DNA of 64,000 nucleotides from Deinococcus aestuarii (GTDB lineage: Bacteria > Deinococcota > Deinococci > Deinococcales > Deinococcaceae). The notes beneath the pieces were generated by a model. That model ran no database searches. It was not told the DNA's origin and was given only the letters and a program-made list of their open reading frames with translations. Both the position numbers and the translations under genes were made by a program. Of the stretch, positions 47,047-58,616 are shown piece by piece (position 1 is the stretch's first letter; the number at the start of each line of letters is the position of its first letter). The stretch lies in assembly GCF_018863415.1 (NCBI RefSeq), contig NZ_JAHKSN010000001.1, positions 1 through 64,000 on the forward strand. Reading direction: 5' to 3'.

Positions 47047-47061
47047 AGTTCGGGACGTGGA

Positions 47062-47100
47062 GGGCAGGGGTCAGCGTTGGCCTCTGCCCCTTGTCTTTTT
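47062..47100 (+). terminator. Intrinsic terminator of icd
   Basis: GGGCAGGGG (47062-47070) pairs with CCTCTGCCC (47081-47089; one G-U pair), followed by CTTGTCTTTTT. Confidence 0.75.
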
Positions 47101-47132
47101 GCTGAAGGCTGACTGCTGACGGCTGATCGCTC
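47101..47132. repeat. GCTGA repeat, copy 4
   Basis: GCTGAAGGCTGACTGCTGAC then GGCTGATCGCT, directly after the T run of the icd terminator: the same hairpin-plus-repeat layout as copies 1 and 2. Confidence 0.7.
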
Positions 47133-47138
47133 TATCCT
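47133..47138 (+). promoter_or_regulatory. -10 element (TATCCT) of the gene at 47146
   Basis: TATCCT, 7 bases, ATG at 47146; the box starts where the repeat ends. Confidence 0.55.
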
Positions 47139-47145
47139 TGCCCCC

Positions 47146-47373
47146 ATGACCCGCCTCCTCCTCGCCCTCGCGGGTGTGATCCTGCTCGCCGTCCTGGCGC
47201 TGTCCCTGGTGTGGCTCGCCGGGCAAGTGCTCGTGGGCCTGGGCTCGTTCATCGTCGGGACGGCGGGTGTGCTGGGGCGGCTGCTCGGTTATCTGCTGGG
47301 GACGGGGCTGCTCGCCGGGCTGGCCTACTTCCTGGCAAGCGCGTGGCGACCGACAAAGGGGGCGCGCCCTTGA
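47146..47373 (+). CDS. Small membrane protein, unknown function
   Basis: A 75-residue protein that is almost all membrane: LLLALAGVILLAVLALSLVWLAGQVL and LGSFIVGTAGVLGRLLGYLLGTGLLAGLAYFL, with a short basic tail. No family recognised. The stop overlaps the start of the methyltransferase gene (TTGA), and the leaderless -10 box supports expression of the pair. Confidence 0.65.
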   Translation: MTRLLLALAGVILLAVLALSLVWLAGQVLVGLGSFIVGTAGVLGRLLGYLLGTGLLAGLAYFLASAWRPTKGARP

Positions 47374-48140
47374 CCGCCGCCGACCGTTTCCTGGGCCGCG
47401 CGGACGCCTACGCGCAGGGGCGACCCTCCTACCCGGCCTCGCTCGGCGCGTGGCTGGCGGAGCGGGGGTTGCTGGGTGACCTGGTTGCGGATGTGGGTGC
47501 GGGCACGGGCCTCTTCACCCGCCTGCTCCTCGCGCACGGTGCGCGGGTCGTCGCCGTCGAACCCAACCCGGAGATGCGCGGCCAACTGGCGGCGGGACTC
47601 GCCGGGGAGATCGAAGCGGGGCGCCTGACCGTGCAGCCGGGCTCCTCCGAGTCCACCGGACTGCCCGACGCTTCGGTATCGCTCATCACCGCCGCACAGG
47701 CGGCCCACTGGTTCACGCCCGCGCCGACGGTGGAGGAGTTTCGCCGCGTCCTCACTCCTGGCGGGCGTGTTCTGCTCGTCTGGAACGACTGGCGGGGCGA
47801 GGAGACCGCGTTCAACCTCGCCTACCGTCAAGTTGCCCTGCGTTTTCAGGAGGAGGGCACTCCCGACCTCGCCACCCGCGTTCCCGAGGACGAGCTTCCC
47901 TTGTTCCTCCCCGGCGGCTTCGAGCGCGTCACCTTCGAGAACCCCCTGACCCTCACCCGCGAGCGGCTCCACGCCCTCGCCGGGAGCGTGAGTTACCTGC
48001 CGTCGCCGAGTGACGCCGCGTACCCGGGGATGACGCGGGCCCTCGACGCCGTGTTTGACGCGCACGAGCGGAGCGGTACCGTCACACTGATGTACCGCAC
48101 GCACGCCTTTCTGGGCGGGGTGGACGCGCCGACCCCGTGA
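47370..48140 (+). CDS. Class I SAM-dependent methyltransferase
   Basis: A 256-residue methyltransferase of the UbiE/COQ5-like group. It starts with FLGRADAYAQGRPSYPASLGAWL, a typical Tam/UbiE-like opening, then motif I LVADVGAGTGLFTRLLLAHGARVVAVEPNPEMRGQLA, GSSESTGLPDASVSLITAAQAAHWF and LTPGGRVLLVWND. The substrate is unknown. TTG at 47370 overlaps the stop of the small membrane protein gene (TTGA), which fixes the start although the frame is open 159 bases further. Confidence 0.85.
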   Translation: MTAADRFLGRADAYAQGRPSYPASLGAWLAERGLLGDLVADVGAGTGLFTRLLLAHGARVVAVEPNPEMRGQLAAGLAGEIEAGRLTVQPGSSESTGLPDASVSLITAAQAAHWFTPAPTVEEFRRVLTPGGRVLLVWNDWRGEETAFNLAYRQVALRFQEEGTPDLATRVPEDELPLFLPGGFERVTFENPLTLTRERLHALAGSVSYLPSPSDAAYPGMTRALDAVFDAHERSGTVTLMYRTHAFLGGVDAPTP

Positions 48141-48258
48141 CTCCCGCTTCATTTGGGGAAACAAAATCCTTTAAACTATTCGATTGTGACGCGCGCTGAT
48201 TCCTGAGCACCCCTCAGCTCCCAGCGCCGCCCCACCTTCTAGGAACCGTGGAGGCTTC

Positions 48259-49791
<1,533 letters not shown>

Positions 49792-49810
49792 GGGGACAGG
49801 AGGCTCAAGG

Positions 49811-49847
49811 AGAAGGCAGATGGCAAGGGACAAGCCGTCTGCCTTCT
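49811..49847. terminator. Bidirectional hairpin between convergent genes
   Basis: AGAAGGCAGATGGC (49811-49824) pairs with GCCGTCTGCCTTCT (49834-49847), a 14-bp stem with one G-T pair and 9-base loop, between the radical SAM gene and the antiporter gene. Confidence 0.6.
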
Positions 49848-49855
49848 GCCTTCTC

Positions 49856-51022
49856 CTACCCCGTCCGCGCCTCCCGCAACCGCCTGTCCAGCAGCGGCGC
49901 CAATTGACCGTCGAAACGGGCGAGGAGCGGCCCAATGATGGCCGTGAGCAGCACGTACACGGCGGCGAGCGGTCCCAGCGTGGGCACGAGGCTCAGGCCC
50001 AGCCCGGCGATCAGGATGCTGAACTCGCCGCGCGGGATCAGGGTGGCCCCGGCGCGGAAGCGGCCCCGCGTCTGCACCCCGGCGCGGGCGGCCCCCCACC
50101 ACCCGGTCACGAACTTGGTGACGCTCGTGACCACCGCCAGCCCCGCGGCGGGCAGCAAGACCCCCGGCACGCTCCCCAGGTCGAGTTGCAGCCCGAAGAA
50201 GACGAAAAATACGGCGGCGAAGAGGTCGCGCAGCGGCTCGATCAGCCCGCGGGTGCGGTCGGCGACCTCGCCGGAGAGGGCGATTCCGACGAGAAAGGCG
50301 CCGATGGCCGCCGACACCCGCAGCAGGTCGGCCACCCCCGCCACCACGAGCACCAGCCCGAACACGCTCAGGAGCAGCGTCTCGTTGTTCCGCACGTTCA
50401 CCACCCGGCTCAGGACGTGCCCGTAGCGCAGCGCCAGAAAAAACGCCAGCACGAAGGCGTCCAGAGCCACGACCAGATTGACCCCGACCGCCGCCACCGT
50501 CCCGCCGATCAGGAGCGCGGCGACGACGGGCAGGTAGACGGCCATCGCCACGTCCTCCAGCACGCACACGGCGAGCACGACGGGCGTCTCGCGGTTGCCC
50601 AGGCGTCCCAGGTCCGACAACACCTTGCTGGCGATGCCGCTGGAGGTGAGATAGGTGACGCCTCCCAGCAATACGGCGCCGAGCGGTGGAAAGCCCAGCA
50701 GCAGCCCCGCCACGGCGCCCGGCGTGAAGTTCAGCGCGAGGTCGAGCAGCCCCACCTGACGGTTCGCCCGCAGGTTGTCGCGCAGCTCCTGGCTGGTGTA
50801 CTCCAGCCCCAGGGTGAAGAGCAGCAGCACCGCGCCGATTTCCGCCCCGACATGGATGAATTCCTCGGGGCCGTCTCCCAGATGCAGCACGGCCCCGAGC
50901 GCGATTCCCGCGAGGAGGTAGAGCGGAATGGGCGTGATCCCCAGCCGCCCGGCGGCCCGGCCCACAAAGGCGAGGGCGAGGATGACCGCGCCGATTTCCA
51001 GGAACAGTTGACCGAGGGACAG
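49856..51022 (-). CDS. CPA2-type K+/H+ (cation/proton) antiporter, KhtU-like
   Basis: Monovalent cation:proton antiporter of the KefB/KhtU class, about 388 residues with 11-12 helices: AGRLGITPIPLYLLAGIALGAVL, IGAVLLLFTLGLEYTSQEL, TYLTSSGIASKVLSDLGRLGN and PRGEFSILIAGLGLSL. No KTN domain is fused. A GTG at 50965 would cut off the first helix; in frame upstream lies SLGQLFLEIGAVILALAFVG, preceded by a CTG at 51022 with GGAGG seven bases before it, so a CTG start is likely. The regulatory subunit gene lies just upstream. Confidence 0.82.
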   Translation of the reverse strand: MSLGQLFLEIGAVILALAFVGRAAGRLGITPIPLYLLAGIALGAVLHLGDGPEEFIHVGAEIGAVLLLFTLGLEYTSQELRDNLRANRQVGLLDLALNFTPGAVAGLLLGFPPLGAVLLGGVTYLTSSGIASKVLSDLGRLGNRETPVVLAVCVLEDVAMAVYLPVVAALLIGGTVAAVGVNLVVALDAFVLAFFLALRYGHVLSRVVNVRNNETLLLSVFGLVLVVAGVADLLRVSAAIGAFLVGIALSGEVADRTRGLIEPLRDLFAAVFFVFFGLQLDLGSVPGVLLPAAGLAVVTSVTKFVTGWWGAARAGVQTRGRFRAGATLIPRGEFSILIAGLGLSLVPTLGPLAAVYVLLTAIIGPLLARFDGQLAPLLDRRLREARTG

Positions 51023-51119
51023 GGGAGGGCCTCCAGGGACGGCGAGCAGGCCGGAGCCGGTGGGCGAGGCGCGCGGGGAGAAGGGGAGGCTCAGGAAAAG
51101 GCGGCGGGGGTCAGGCGAA

Positions 51120-51608
<489 letters not shown>

Positions 51609-51614
51609 GGGTGC

Positions 51615-51620
51615 AGCATA
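51615..51620 (-). promoter_or_regulatory. -10 element (TATGCT) of the KhtT-like gene
   Basis: TATGCT, 6 bases, ATG at 51608 on the minus strand. Confidence 0.5.
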
Positions 51621-51685
51621 GGGCGGCCCGCGCCCCCGCGCAGCGAGCGAAGTTCCCGTCCGCGCCCCGGAAGCCCAACTTGTCA

Positions 51686-51719
51686 CTTGCCAGGCGTCAC
51701 CGCTCCCTGGACAGGCAAG
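51686..51719 (+). promoter_or_regulatory. Dyad element upstream of lysT
   Basis: CTTGCC (51686-51691) and GGCAAG (51714-51719) form an inverted repeat, with inner CCAGG and CCTGG also paired, 40 bases before lysT. It could be an operator or a leader hairpin; no ligand can be named. Confidence 0.35.
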
Positions 51720-51759
51720 CTCACGGTGTGGGCGGGCCGGGCGCGCGAAACTGGGGCCC

Positions 51760-53031
51760 ATGAACGTTCCCTCCCCCCGCCCCCAGACGATGGTGGAAAA
51801 AATCCTCTCGCGGCGCGGCGACCGAACGGTCTACGCCGGGGACCTCGCCGTCGTGGAGGTCGATCAGGTTATGGTCGTGGACTCCATCGCGCAGAGCTTC
51901 ATTCAGAGGATGGAGCAGGACCTCGCCGCCCGCCCCAAGTACCCCGAGCGCGTCTCTATCGTGATCGACCACGTGGCCCCCGCCTCCACCGTCAGCGTCG
52001 CGCAGGCACAGAAGGAGGCGCGCGAGTACGCCGCCGTCACGGGCGTGCGCCTCTTTGACGTGGGGCGCGGCATCTGCCACCAGGTGCTGATGGAGGAACG
52101 CCTCGCGCAACCCGGCTGGATCGTCCTGGGTTCGGACAGCCACTCGACCACCTACGGGGCCGTCGCCGCCTTCGGCACGGGGATGGGCGCGACCGATATC
52201 GCCCTCGCCGCCGCGAGCGGCAAGACGTGGCTGAAGGTGCCCGAGAGCGTCAAGGTCACCTTCGTGGGCGAGCTGCGACCCGGCGTGACCGCCAAGGACG
52301 CCGCCCTGGAGATGATTCGCGTCCTGGGGGCAGACGGCGCCACCTACCAGAGCGTCGAGATTCACGCCGGGGACCGCTTCACGCGCGGCGAGCGCATGAC
52401 GCTGGCGAATCTGTGCGTCGAGGCCGGGGCCAAGGCGGGCCTCGTCGTGCCCGGCGGCGAGATTCTGACGGGCTACGACTACGACATTCCCGACTGGGTG
52501 TATCCCGACCCCGGCGCCACCTACGTTCAGGACGTGACCATCGACCTCGCCGCCCTGCGCCCCCGCATGAGCGCCCCTTCCGAGGTGGACAACGTTCACG
52601 ACGTGTCGGAGCTGCGCGGCCTGAAGGTCGATCAGGTCTTCATCGGCACCTGCACGAACGGGCGGCTGGAGGACCTGCACGCCGCCGCCGAGGTCCTGAG
52701 GGGCCAGCGGGTCGACCCCTCCACCCGTCTCCTCGTCATTCCCGCCAGCAGCGAGGTGATGGAGGCGGCGATGGGGGACGGCACCCTCCTCACGCTGATG
52801 CAGGCGGGCGCGGTGCTGGGAACGCCGGGCTGTGGTCCCTGCATGGGCCGTCACCAGGGCGTGCTCGCCCCCGGTGAGGTCTGCGTCTCCACCTCCAACC
52901 GCAATTTCATCGGGCGGATGGGCGACAAGGACGCGAAAATCTACCTCGCCTCGCCCGCAGTGGCGGCGGCGACGGCGGTGATGGGACGGATTGCTTTGCC
53001 GGAGGATGTAGAAATGGTGCTAAGTGCATGA
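51760..53031 (+). CDS. lysT: Homoaconitase large subunit LysT
   Basis: Catalytic 4Fe-4S subunit that isomerises homocitrate to homoisocitrate in the aminoadipate route to lysine, 423 residues. Active-site regions: VEVDQVMVVDSIAQSF, DSHSTTYGAVAAFGTGMGATDIA, IFIGTCTNGR-like VFIGTCTNGRLEDL and TPGCGPCMGRHQGVLAPGEVCVSTSNRNFIGRMG (cluster cysteines in GTC and CGPC). Closest in layout to LysT/LeuC-type proteins; the lysU-lysW-lysX context decides for LysT. The last codons (VEMVLSA) turn AT-rich and the stop overlaps the next ATG (ATGA). Confidence 0.93.
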   Translation: MNVPSPRPQTMVEKILSRRGDRTVYAGDLAVVEVDQVMVVDSIAQSFIQRMEQDLAARPKYPERVSIVIDHVAPASTVSVAQAQKEAREYAAVTGVRLFDVGRGICHQVLMEERLAQPGWIVLGSDSHSTTYGAVAAFGTGMGATDIALAAASGKTWLKVPESVKVTFVGELRPGVTAKDAALEMIRVLGADGATYQSVEIHAGDRFTRGERMTLANLCVEAGAKAGLVVPGGEILTGYDYDIPDWVYPDPGATYVQDVTIDLAALRPRMSAPSEVDNVHDVSELRGLKVDQVFIGTCTNGRLEDLHAAAEVLRGQRVDPSTRLLVIPASSEVMEAAMGDGTLLTLMQAGAVLGTPGCGPCMGRHQGVLAPGEVCVSTSNRNFIGRMGDKDAKIYLASPAVAAATAVMGRIALPEDVEMVLSA

Positions 53032-53384
53032 CTAATATATCCAGACACCATACGTTGTGGCTTACGAAGGTTGAAGATTTTGCGGCCCTGGCATTTATAG
53101 GTTATGCCATGACTGGGGATGCGCTCGTTGGTGATATAGAGTCTGCGTTTTTGATGTCGAAGAACGCGGCGTCAATGGTCGCCGTTGCAATCGATGTACT
53201 GTTTCTTCTGGCTGTAGATGATTATTTATCAAGGAGAAACAGGTCCCTTTCAGTGATGGTTGGCCGAATAAGACTGCCTGTCTTTGCAATCCTTTTAGCA
53301 GCTTGGAGACACAAGCTTCTTTTGGTATCAATTGTTGTATTTACACTCCACTTGTTCGGAAATCTTGGCAGGGTGACCCTCTGA
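53028..53384 (+). CDS. AT-rich membrane protein inserted between lysT and lysU
   Basis: A 118-residue protein, about 46% G+C against about 70% on both sides. Hydrophobic segments: VEDFAALAFIGYAMTGDALVG, ASMVAVAIDVLFLLAVDDYL and LPVFAILLAAWRHKLLLVSIVVFTLHLFGNL; basic loops (LSRRNRSLSVMVGRIR). No family recognised. It begins with an ATGA overlap of the lysT stop and ends with a TGATG overlap of the lysU ATG, so it is fully embedded in the operon. It separates two subunits of one enzyme that are usually adjacent. Foreign origin is inferred. Confidence 0.7.
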   Translation: MTNISRHHTLWLTKVEDFAALAFIGYAMTGDALVGDIESAFLMSKNAASMVAVAIDVLFLLAVDDYLSRRNRSLSVMVGRIRLPVFAILLAAWRHKLLLVSIVVFTLHLFGNLGRVTL

Positions 53385-53896
53385 TGCCTCGCATCTGGAA
53401 ATTCGGCCCCGCCGTCAACACCGACGACATCCTGCCCGGCAAGTTCGCCCCCTTCATGGCGGGTGAGGACCTGTTTCAGACCTTCGCCTTCCACTACATC
53501 CGCCCGGAGTTCGCCTCGCAGGTGCGGCCCGGCGACGTGCTGATCGGCGGGCGGAACTGGGGCCTGGGCTCCAGCCGCGAGTACGCCCCGCAGGCCCTCA
53601 AGAAGCTACAGGTGGGCGGCATCATCGCGCCCTCCTTCGCCCGCATCCACTACCGCAATCTGCTGAACCTGGGCATCCCCGCCTTCGAGGCCGACCTGAC
53701 GGGTGTGCTCGAAGACGGCGACGAGGTGACGCTGGACGTGGCCTCTGGGATGCTCACGCGCGACACCGAGACCTTCCAGCTTCCGCCGCCCCCCGCCTTC
53801 CTGACCGAGGCGCTGCGGGAGGGGAGCATCCTCGCCTTTTTCAAGAAGTACGGGCGTTTTCCCGGCGAGCCCGAGCCCGGCCCACCCGCCGAGTAA
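53384..53896 (+). CDS. lysU: Homoaconitase small subunit LysU
   Basis: Swivel-domain partner of LysT, 170 residues. Signatures: RIWKFGPAVNTDDILPGKFAPFM (with the N-T-D-D-I motif), GRNWGLGSSREYAPQALKKL and the substrate loop GGIIAPSFARIHYRNLLNLGIPAFE. Its ATG overlaps the stop of the AT-rich gene (TGATG). LeuD is the close relative; context assigns LysU. Confidence 0.93.
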   Translation: MPRIWKFGPAVNTDDILPGKFAPFMAGEDLFQTFAFHYIRPEFASQVRPGDVLIGGRNWGLGSSREYAPQALKKLQVGGIIAPSFARIHYRNLLNLGIPAFEADLTGVLEDGDEVTLDVASGMLTRDTETFQLPPPPAFLTEALREGSILAFFKKYGRFPGEPEPGPPAE

Positions 53897-53929
53897 CCGC
53901 CTCATCACTCATCCCCCATCCCGCCTCAC

Positions 53930-53935
53930 TACACT
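53930..53935 (+). promoter_or_regulatory. -10 element (TACACT) of the double zinc-ribbon gene
   Basis: TACACT, 6 bases, ATG at 53942. Confidence 0.55.
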
Positions 53936-53941
53936 CTGGGC

Positions 53942-54298
53942 ATGGCAACCCTGGAAATCGACTGCCCCGTGTGCGCGGAGGTCCTCGAACTCACCGACGA
54001 GGACCGTGCCGACCTGGCCGTCGGCGACGTGATCGTGTGCGACTCGTGCAACGCCGAGATGGAGGTCACCCGCAACGCCGGGGGAGAGGACTTCGAACTC
54101 GAACTCCTCGGCATCCTCACCGTCTGCCCGAACTGCGGCGAGGAGTTCGACGTGACCGACGAGATGCTCGCCGCCGCCCCCACCGTGCAGGGCGCGGACG
54201 GCGTGGAGGTGAGCGTCGTCACCTGCCCCCACTGCCGCGCCCGCATCGAACTGGAGTTCGAGGACGACGAGGAGGGGGACGGCTCCCGCGCGGGCTAG
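53942..54298 (+). CDS. Double zinc-ribbon protein, LysW-like
   Basis: A 118-residue acidic protein with two zinc ribbons. First: Cys8, Cys11, Cys33, Cys36 in DCPVCAEVLEL...VGDVIVCDSCNAEMEV, which closely matches the usual LysW ribbon. Second: Cys62, Cys65, Cys95, Cys98 (CPNC, CPHC). It ends EFEDDEEGDGSRAG and lacks the EDWGE tail that carries substrates. Own leaderless promoter. It stands just before a lysW that has no cysteines, so a shared role in binding LysX/LysZ is an attractive inference. Confidence 0.8.
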   Translation: MATLEIDCPVCAEVLELTDEDRADLAVGDVIVCDSCNAEMEVTRNAGGEDFELELLGILTVCPNCGEEFDVTDEMLAAAPTVQGADGVEVSVVTCPHCRARIELEFEDDEEGDGSRAG

Positions 54299-54355
54299 GC
54301 AACCCCTCCGGCCCACGGCGGCCTGCGTTAACCTGTCAACCGCAAGGAGAACGTC

Positions 54356-54529
54356 ATGCCCACCATTCAATTTGAAAACCCGGAGACGGGTGCGACCATC
54401 GAACTCACCGATCCCGAACTCGGCGAACTCGTCATCGACGACGAGACGGGCGTGGAGTACGAGGTCGTGTCCCTCGACCCGCCGCGTCTGGAACAGGCCC
54501 CGCAGGAAGCGGAGGACTGGGGGGAGTAA
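54356..54529 (+). CDS. lysW: Lysine biosynthesis carrier protein LysW, without zinc ligands
   Basis: A 57-residue acidic carrier whose C-terminal Glu accepts alpha-aminoadipate and so protects its amino group. The diagnostic tail EDWGE (residues 53-57) is intact, and TDPELGELVI with VVSLDPPRLE matches LysW. However, the CPxC and CDxC zinc ligands of the family are replaced by ENPETG (7-12) and DDETG (28-32), so no cysteine remains. AAGGAG lies seven bases before the ATG. It sits between a double zinc-ribbon gene and lysX. Confidence 0.92.
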   Translation: MPTIQFENPETGATIELTDPELGELVIDDETGVEYEVVSLDPPRLEQAPQEAEDWGE

Positions 54530-54532
54530 GAA

Positions 54533-54603
54533 GCCTTCAGCCGTCAGCGGTCAGCTTTCAGCCTTCTTGCTGACGGCCGACCGCTGAAAGCTGACTGCTC
54601 CCC
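54533..54603. repeat. GCTGA repeat, copy 5 (hairpin form)
   Basis: CGGTCAGCTTTCAG (about 54548-54561) and CTGAAAGCTGAC (54584-54595) pair, with further GCTGAC units between. It fills the space between lysW and lysX and leaves no Shine-Dalgarno sequence for lysX. Confidence 0.7.
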
Positions 54604-54613
54604 TCAACCCCTT

Positions 54614-55465
<852 letters not shown>

Positions 55466-55480
55466 ACGTCAAGCTGGGGT

Positions 55481-56068
55481 CTGTTCGCCCCCAAGCTCAT
55501 CCGAAACCTGCGGCGGTTTTCCAACAAAAAGGAGGCCGCCGCCTACCTTGGGTTGATCGGTGACCTCATCGCCAGTCTGGCCCTGACCGGAGACGACCCG
55601 CGCTTTCACTTCAACCCGACGACAGGAAGCAACTACCTCCTGCCGCTCACCAACAACCGTTCCATGGTCGTGAAAGGCCGGGACGTGGAGGGCGTGCCGA
55701 CGTGGTGGCTCATCCACCCTGGCCCCCATGCGGTGACGGAGGTGGAGGCGGACGCCATGCGGCACGCGCTGACTTTCGCCCGCAAAAGGCACGACGCGCC
55801 CGAATCCGCGCCGATGCTGGCGCAATTCCCCGTTCCGTTCGTCCTCGAACATCGGGAGCACCTGACGGCCCGCGTGCTCGGACTGGCCGCCCGCGATCTC
55901 GCCGCCTGCCGGGGCACCACCCCCTGCCGCGCCAGCCACAGCTCCCTCGCCTACGCCCTCGCGCTCGACGACCGGACCCGGGAGGAACTGTTGCAGACGG
56001 TCGCCTTCGTCGGCTTCGACCGCTCACGCCGTTCTGGCCGGATGACCTCAGCCTTTCCTCTTGGTTGA
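55481..56068 (+). CDS. Hypothetical protein downstream of lysX, start uncertain
   Basis: An unrecognised soluble protein, up to 195 residues. The frame is the same as that of lysX and resumes right after the lysX stop: KLIRNLRRFSNKKEAAAYLGLIGDLIASLALTGDDPRFHFN and onward. The conserved-looking start region has no ATG or GTG; a TTG at 55553 would cut it, whereas a CTG at 55481 would keep it. Later features: NYLLPLTNNRSMVVKGRDVEGVPTWWLIH and LALDDRTREELLQTVAFVGFD. It may be a real gene with a rare start or a remnant. Confidence 0.5.
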   Translation: MFAPKLIRNLRRFSNKKEAAAYLGLIGDLIASLALTGDDPRFHFNPTTGSNYLLPLTNNRSMVVKGRDVEGVPTWWLIHPGPHAVTEVEADAMRHALTFARKRHDAPESAPMLAQFPVPFVLEHREHLTARVLGLAARDLAACRGTTPCRASHSSLAYALALDDRTREELLQTVAFVGFDRSRRSGRMTSAFPLG

Positions 56069-56114
56069 TTTTCCGCGCAATGTGGAGCATCATACCGTCT
56101 TATGTTTAGAACCC

Positions 56115-56128
56115 TTTCAAGCTTGCAA
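56115..56128 (+). promoter_or_regulatory. Palindromic operator candidate before marR
   Basis: TTTCAAGCTTGCAA is a near-perfect palindrome (core CAAGCTTG) ending two bases before the marR ATG and 8 bases after TATGTT (56101-56106), a possible -10 box. MarR proteins commonly bind such sites at their own promoter. Confidence 0.5.
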
Positions 56129-56130
56129 CC

Positions 56131-56648
56131 ATGACCGACCCGCACGCGCAGGCCAACGCCCCGAACGACGCCCAGCGGGCCAGCGCCGACGCCGCCCGGC
56201 TGGCGGCGGAGATGCGGCGGCTGCACCGGCTCATCAGCAGCCGGGTGCTGCTGAACATGCAAGACGAGTTGCAGGGCCACGAGCTGAGCTTTACCCAGAT
56301 GACGGTGATGCACCAGCTCCGCGCCCAGGCTCCCCTGACCGTCACGGCGCTCGCCGAGCGCGCCCGGCTGAGCCTGCCCGCGATGAGTCACCTCGTCGAG
56401 CGGCTGGTGCGCCGGGGCCTCGCCGAGCGGCGGGAGAACCCGGGCAACCGCCGCGAGAAGCTCGTCGCCCTGACCGCGCAGGGCCAGGACATCGTGAACC
56501 GGATGGACGCGCAGTTTATCGGCGCGTACGAGACCGCCTTCAGCGGGGTGAGACCGGGGACGATCCGCGCCGCCGCCGACGCCGTGCGCGCGCTGGTGGC
56601 CGAGGTCGGCCCCGGCCCCGACTGCACCCCCCCCTCCCAGGAGAACCC

Positions 56649-56652
<4 letters not shown>
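56131..56652 (+). CDS. MarR-family transcriptional regulator
   Basis: A 173-residue winged-helix repressor. The DNA-binding part is FTQMTVMHQLRAQAPLTVTALAERARLSLPAMSHLVERLVRRGLAERRENPGNRREKLVALTAQGQDIV, with the D-R-R-type wing replaced by NPGNRREK. Helices at both ends form the dimer. Its stop overlaps the efflux pump start (ATGA); it probably represses both genes through the palindrome just upstream and is released by a pump substrate. Confidence 0.92.
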
Positions 56653-58532
<1,880 letters not shown>

Positions 58533-58536
58533 CGAG

Positions 58537-58591
58537 AGCTTTCAGCCGTCAGCCCAACAAGCTGAGGGCTGACGGCTGACGGCTGAAGGCT
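58537..58591. repeat. GCTGA repeat, copy 6 (hairpin form)
   Basis: TTCAGCCGTCAGCCC (about 58541-58555) pairs with GGGCTGACGGCTGA (about 58566-58579); a further GGCTGAAGGCT follows. It can end the efflux pump transcript. Confidence 0.7.
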
Positions 58592-58603
58592 CGGCATCCG
58601 CTC

Positions 58604-58609
58604 TACCCT
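58604..58609 (+). promoter_or_regulatory. -10 element (TACCCT) of the AlaX-like gene
   Basis: TACCCT, 7 bases, ATG at 58617. Confidence 0.55.
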
Positions 58610-58616
58610 GGCTCCC

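Noticed and set aside
48141..48258. A cobalamin riboswitch upstream of the B12-binding radical SAM gene
   Set aside because: The 118 bases are AT-rich at one end with only a small CTGAG/CTCAG hairpin; there is no room for or trace of the B12-box fold.
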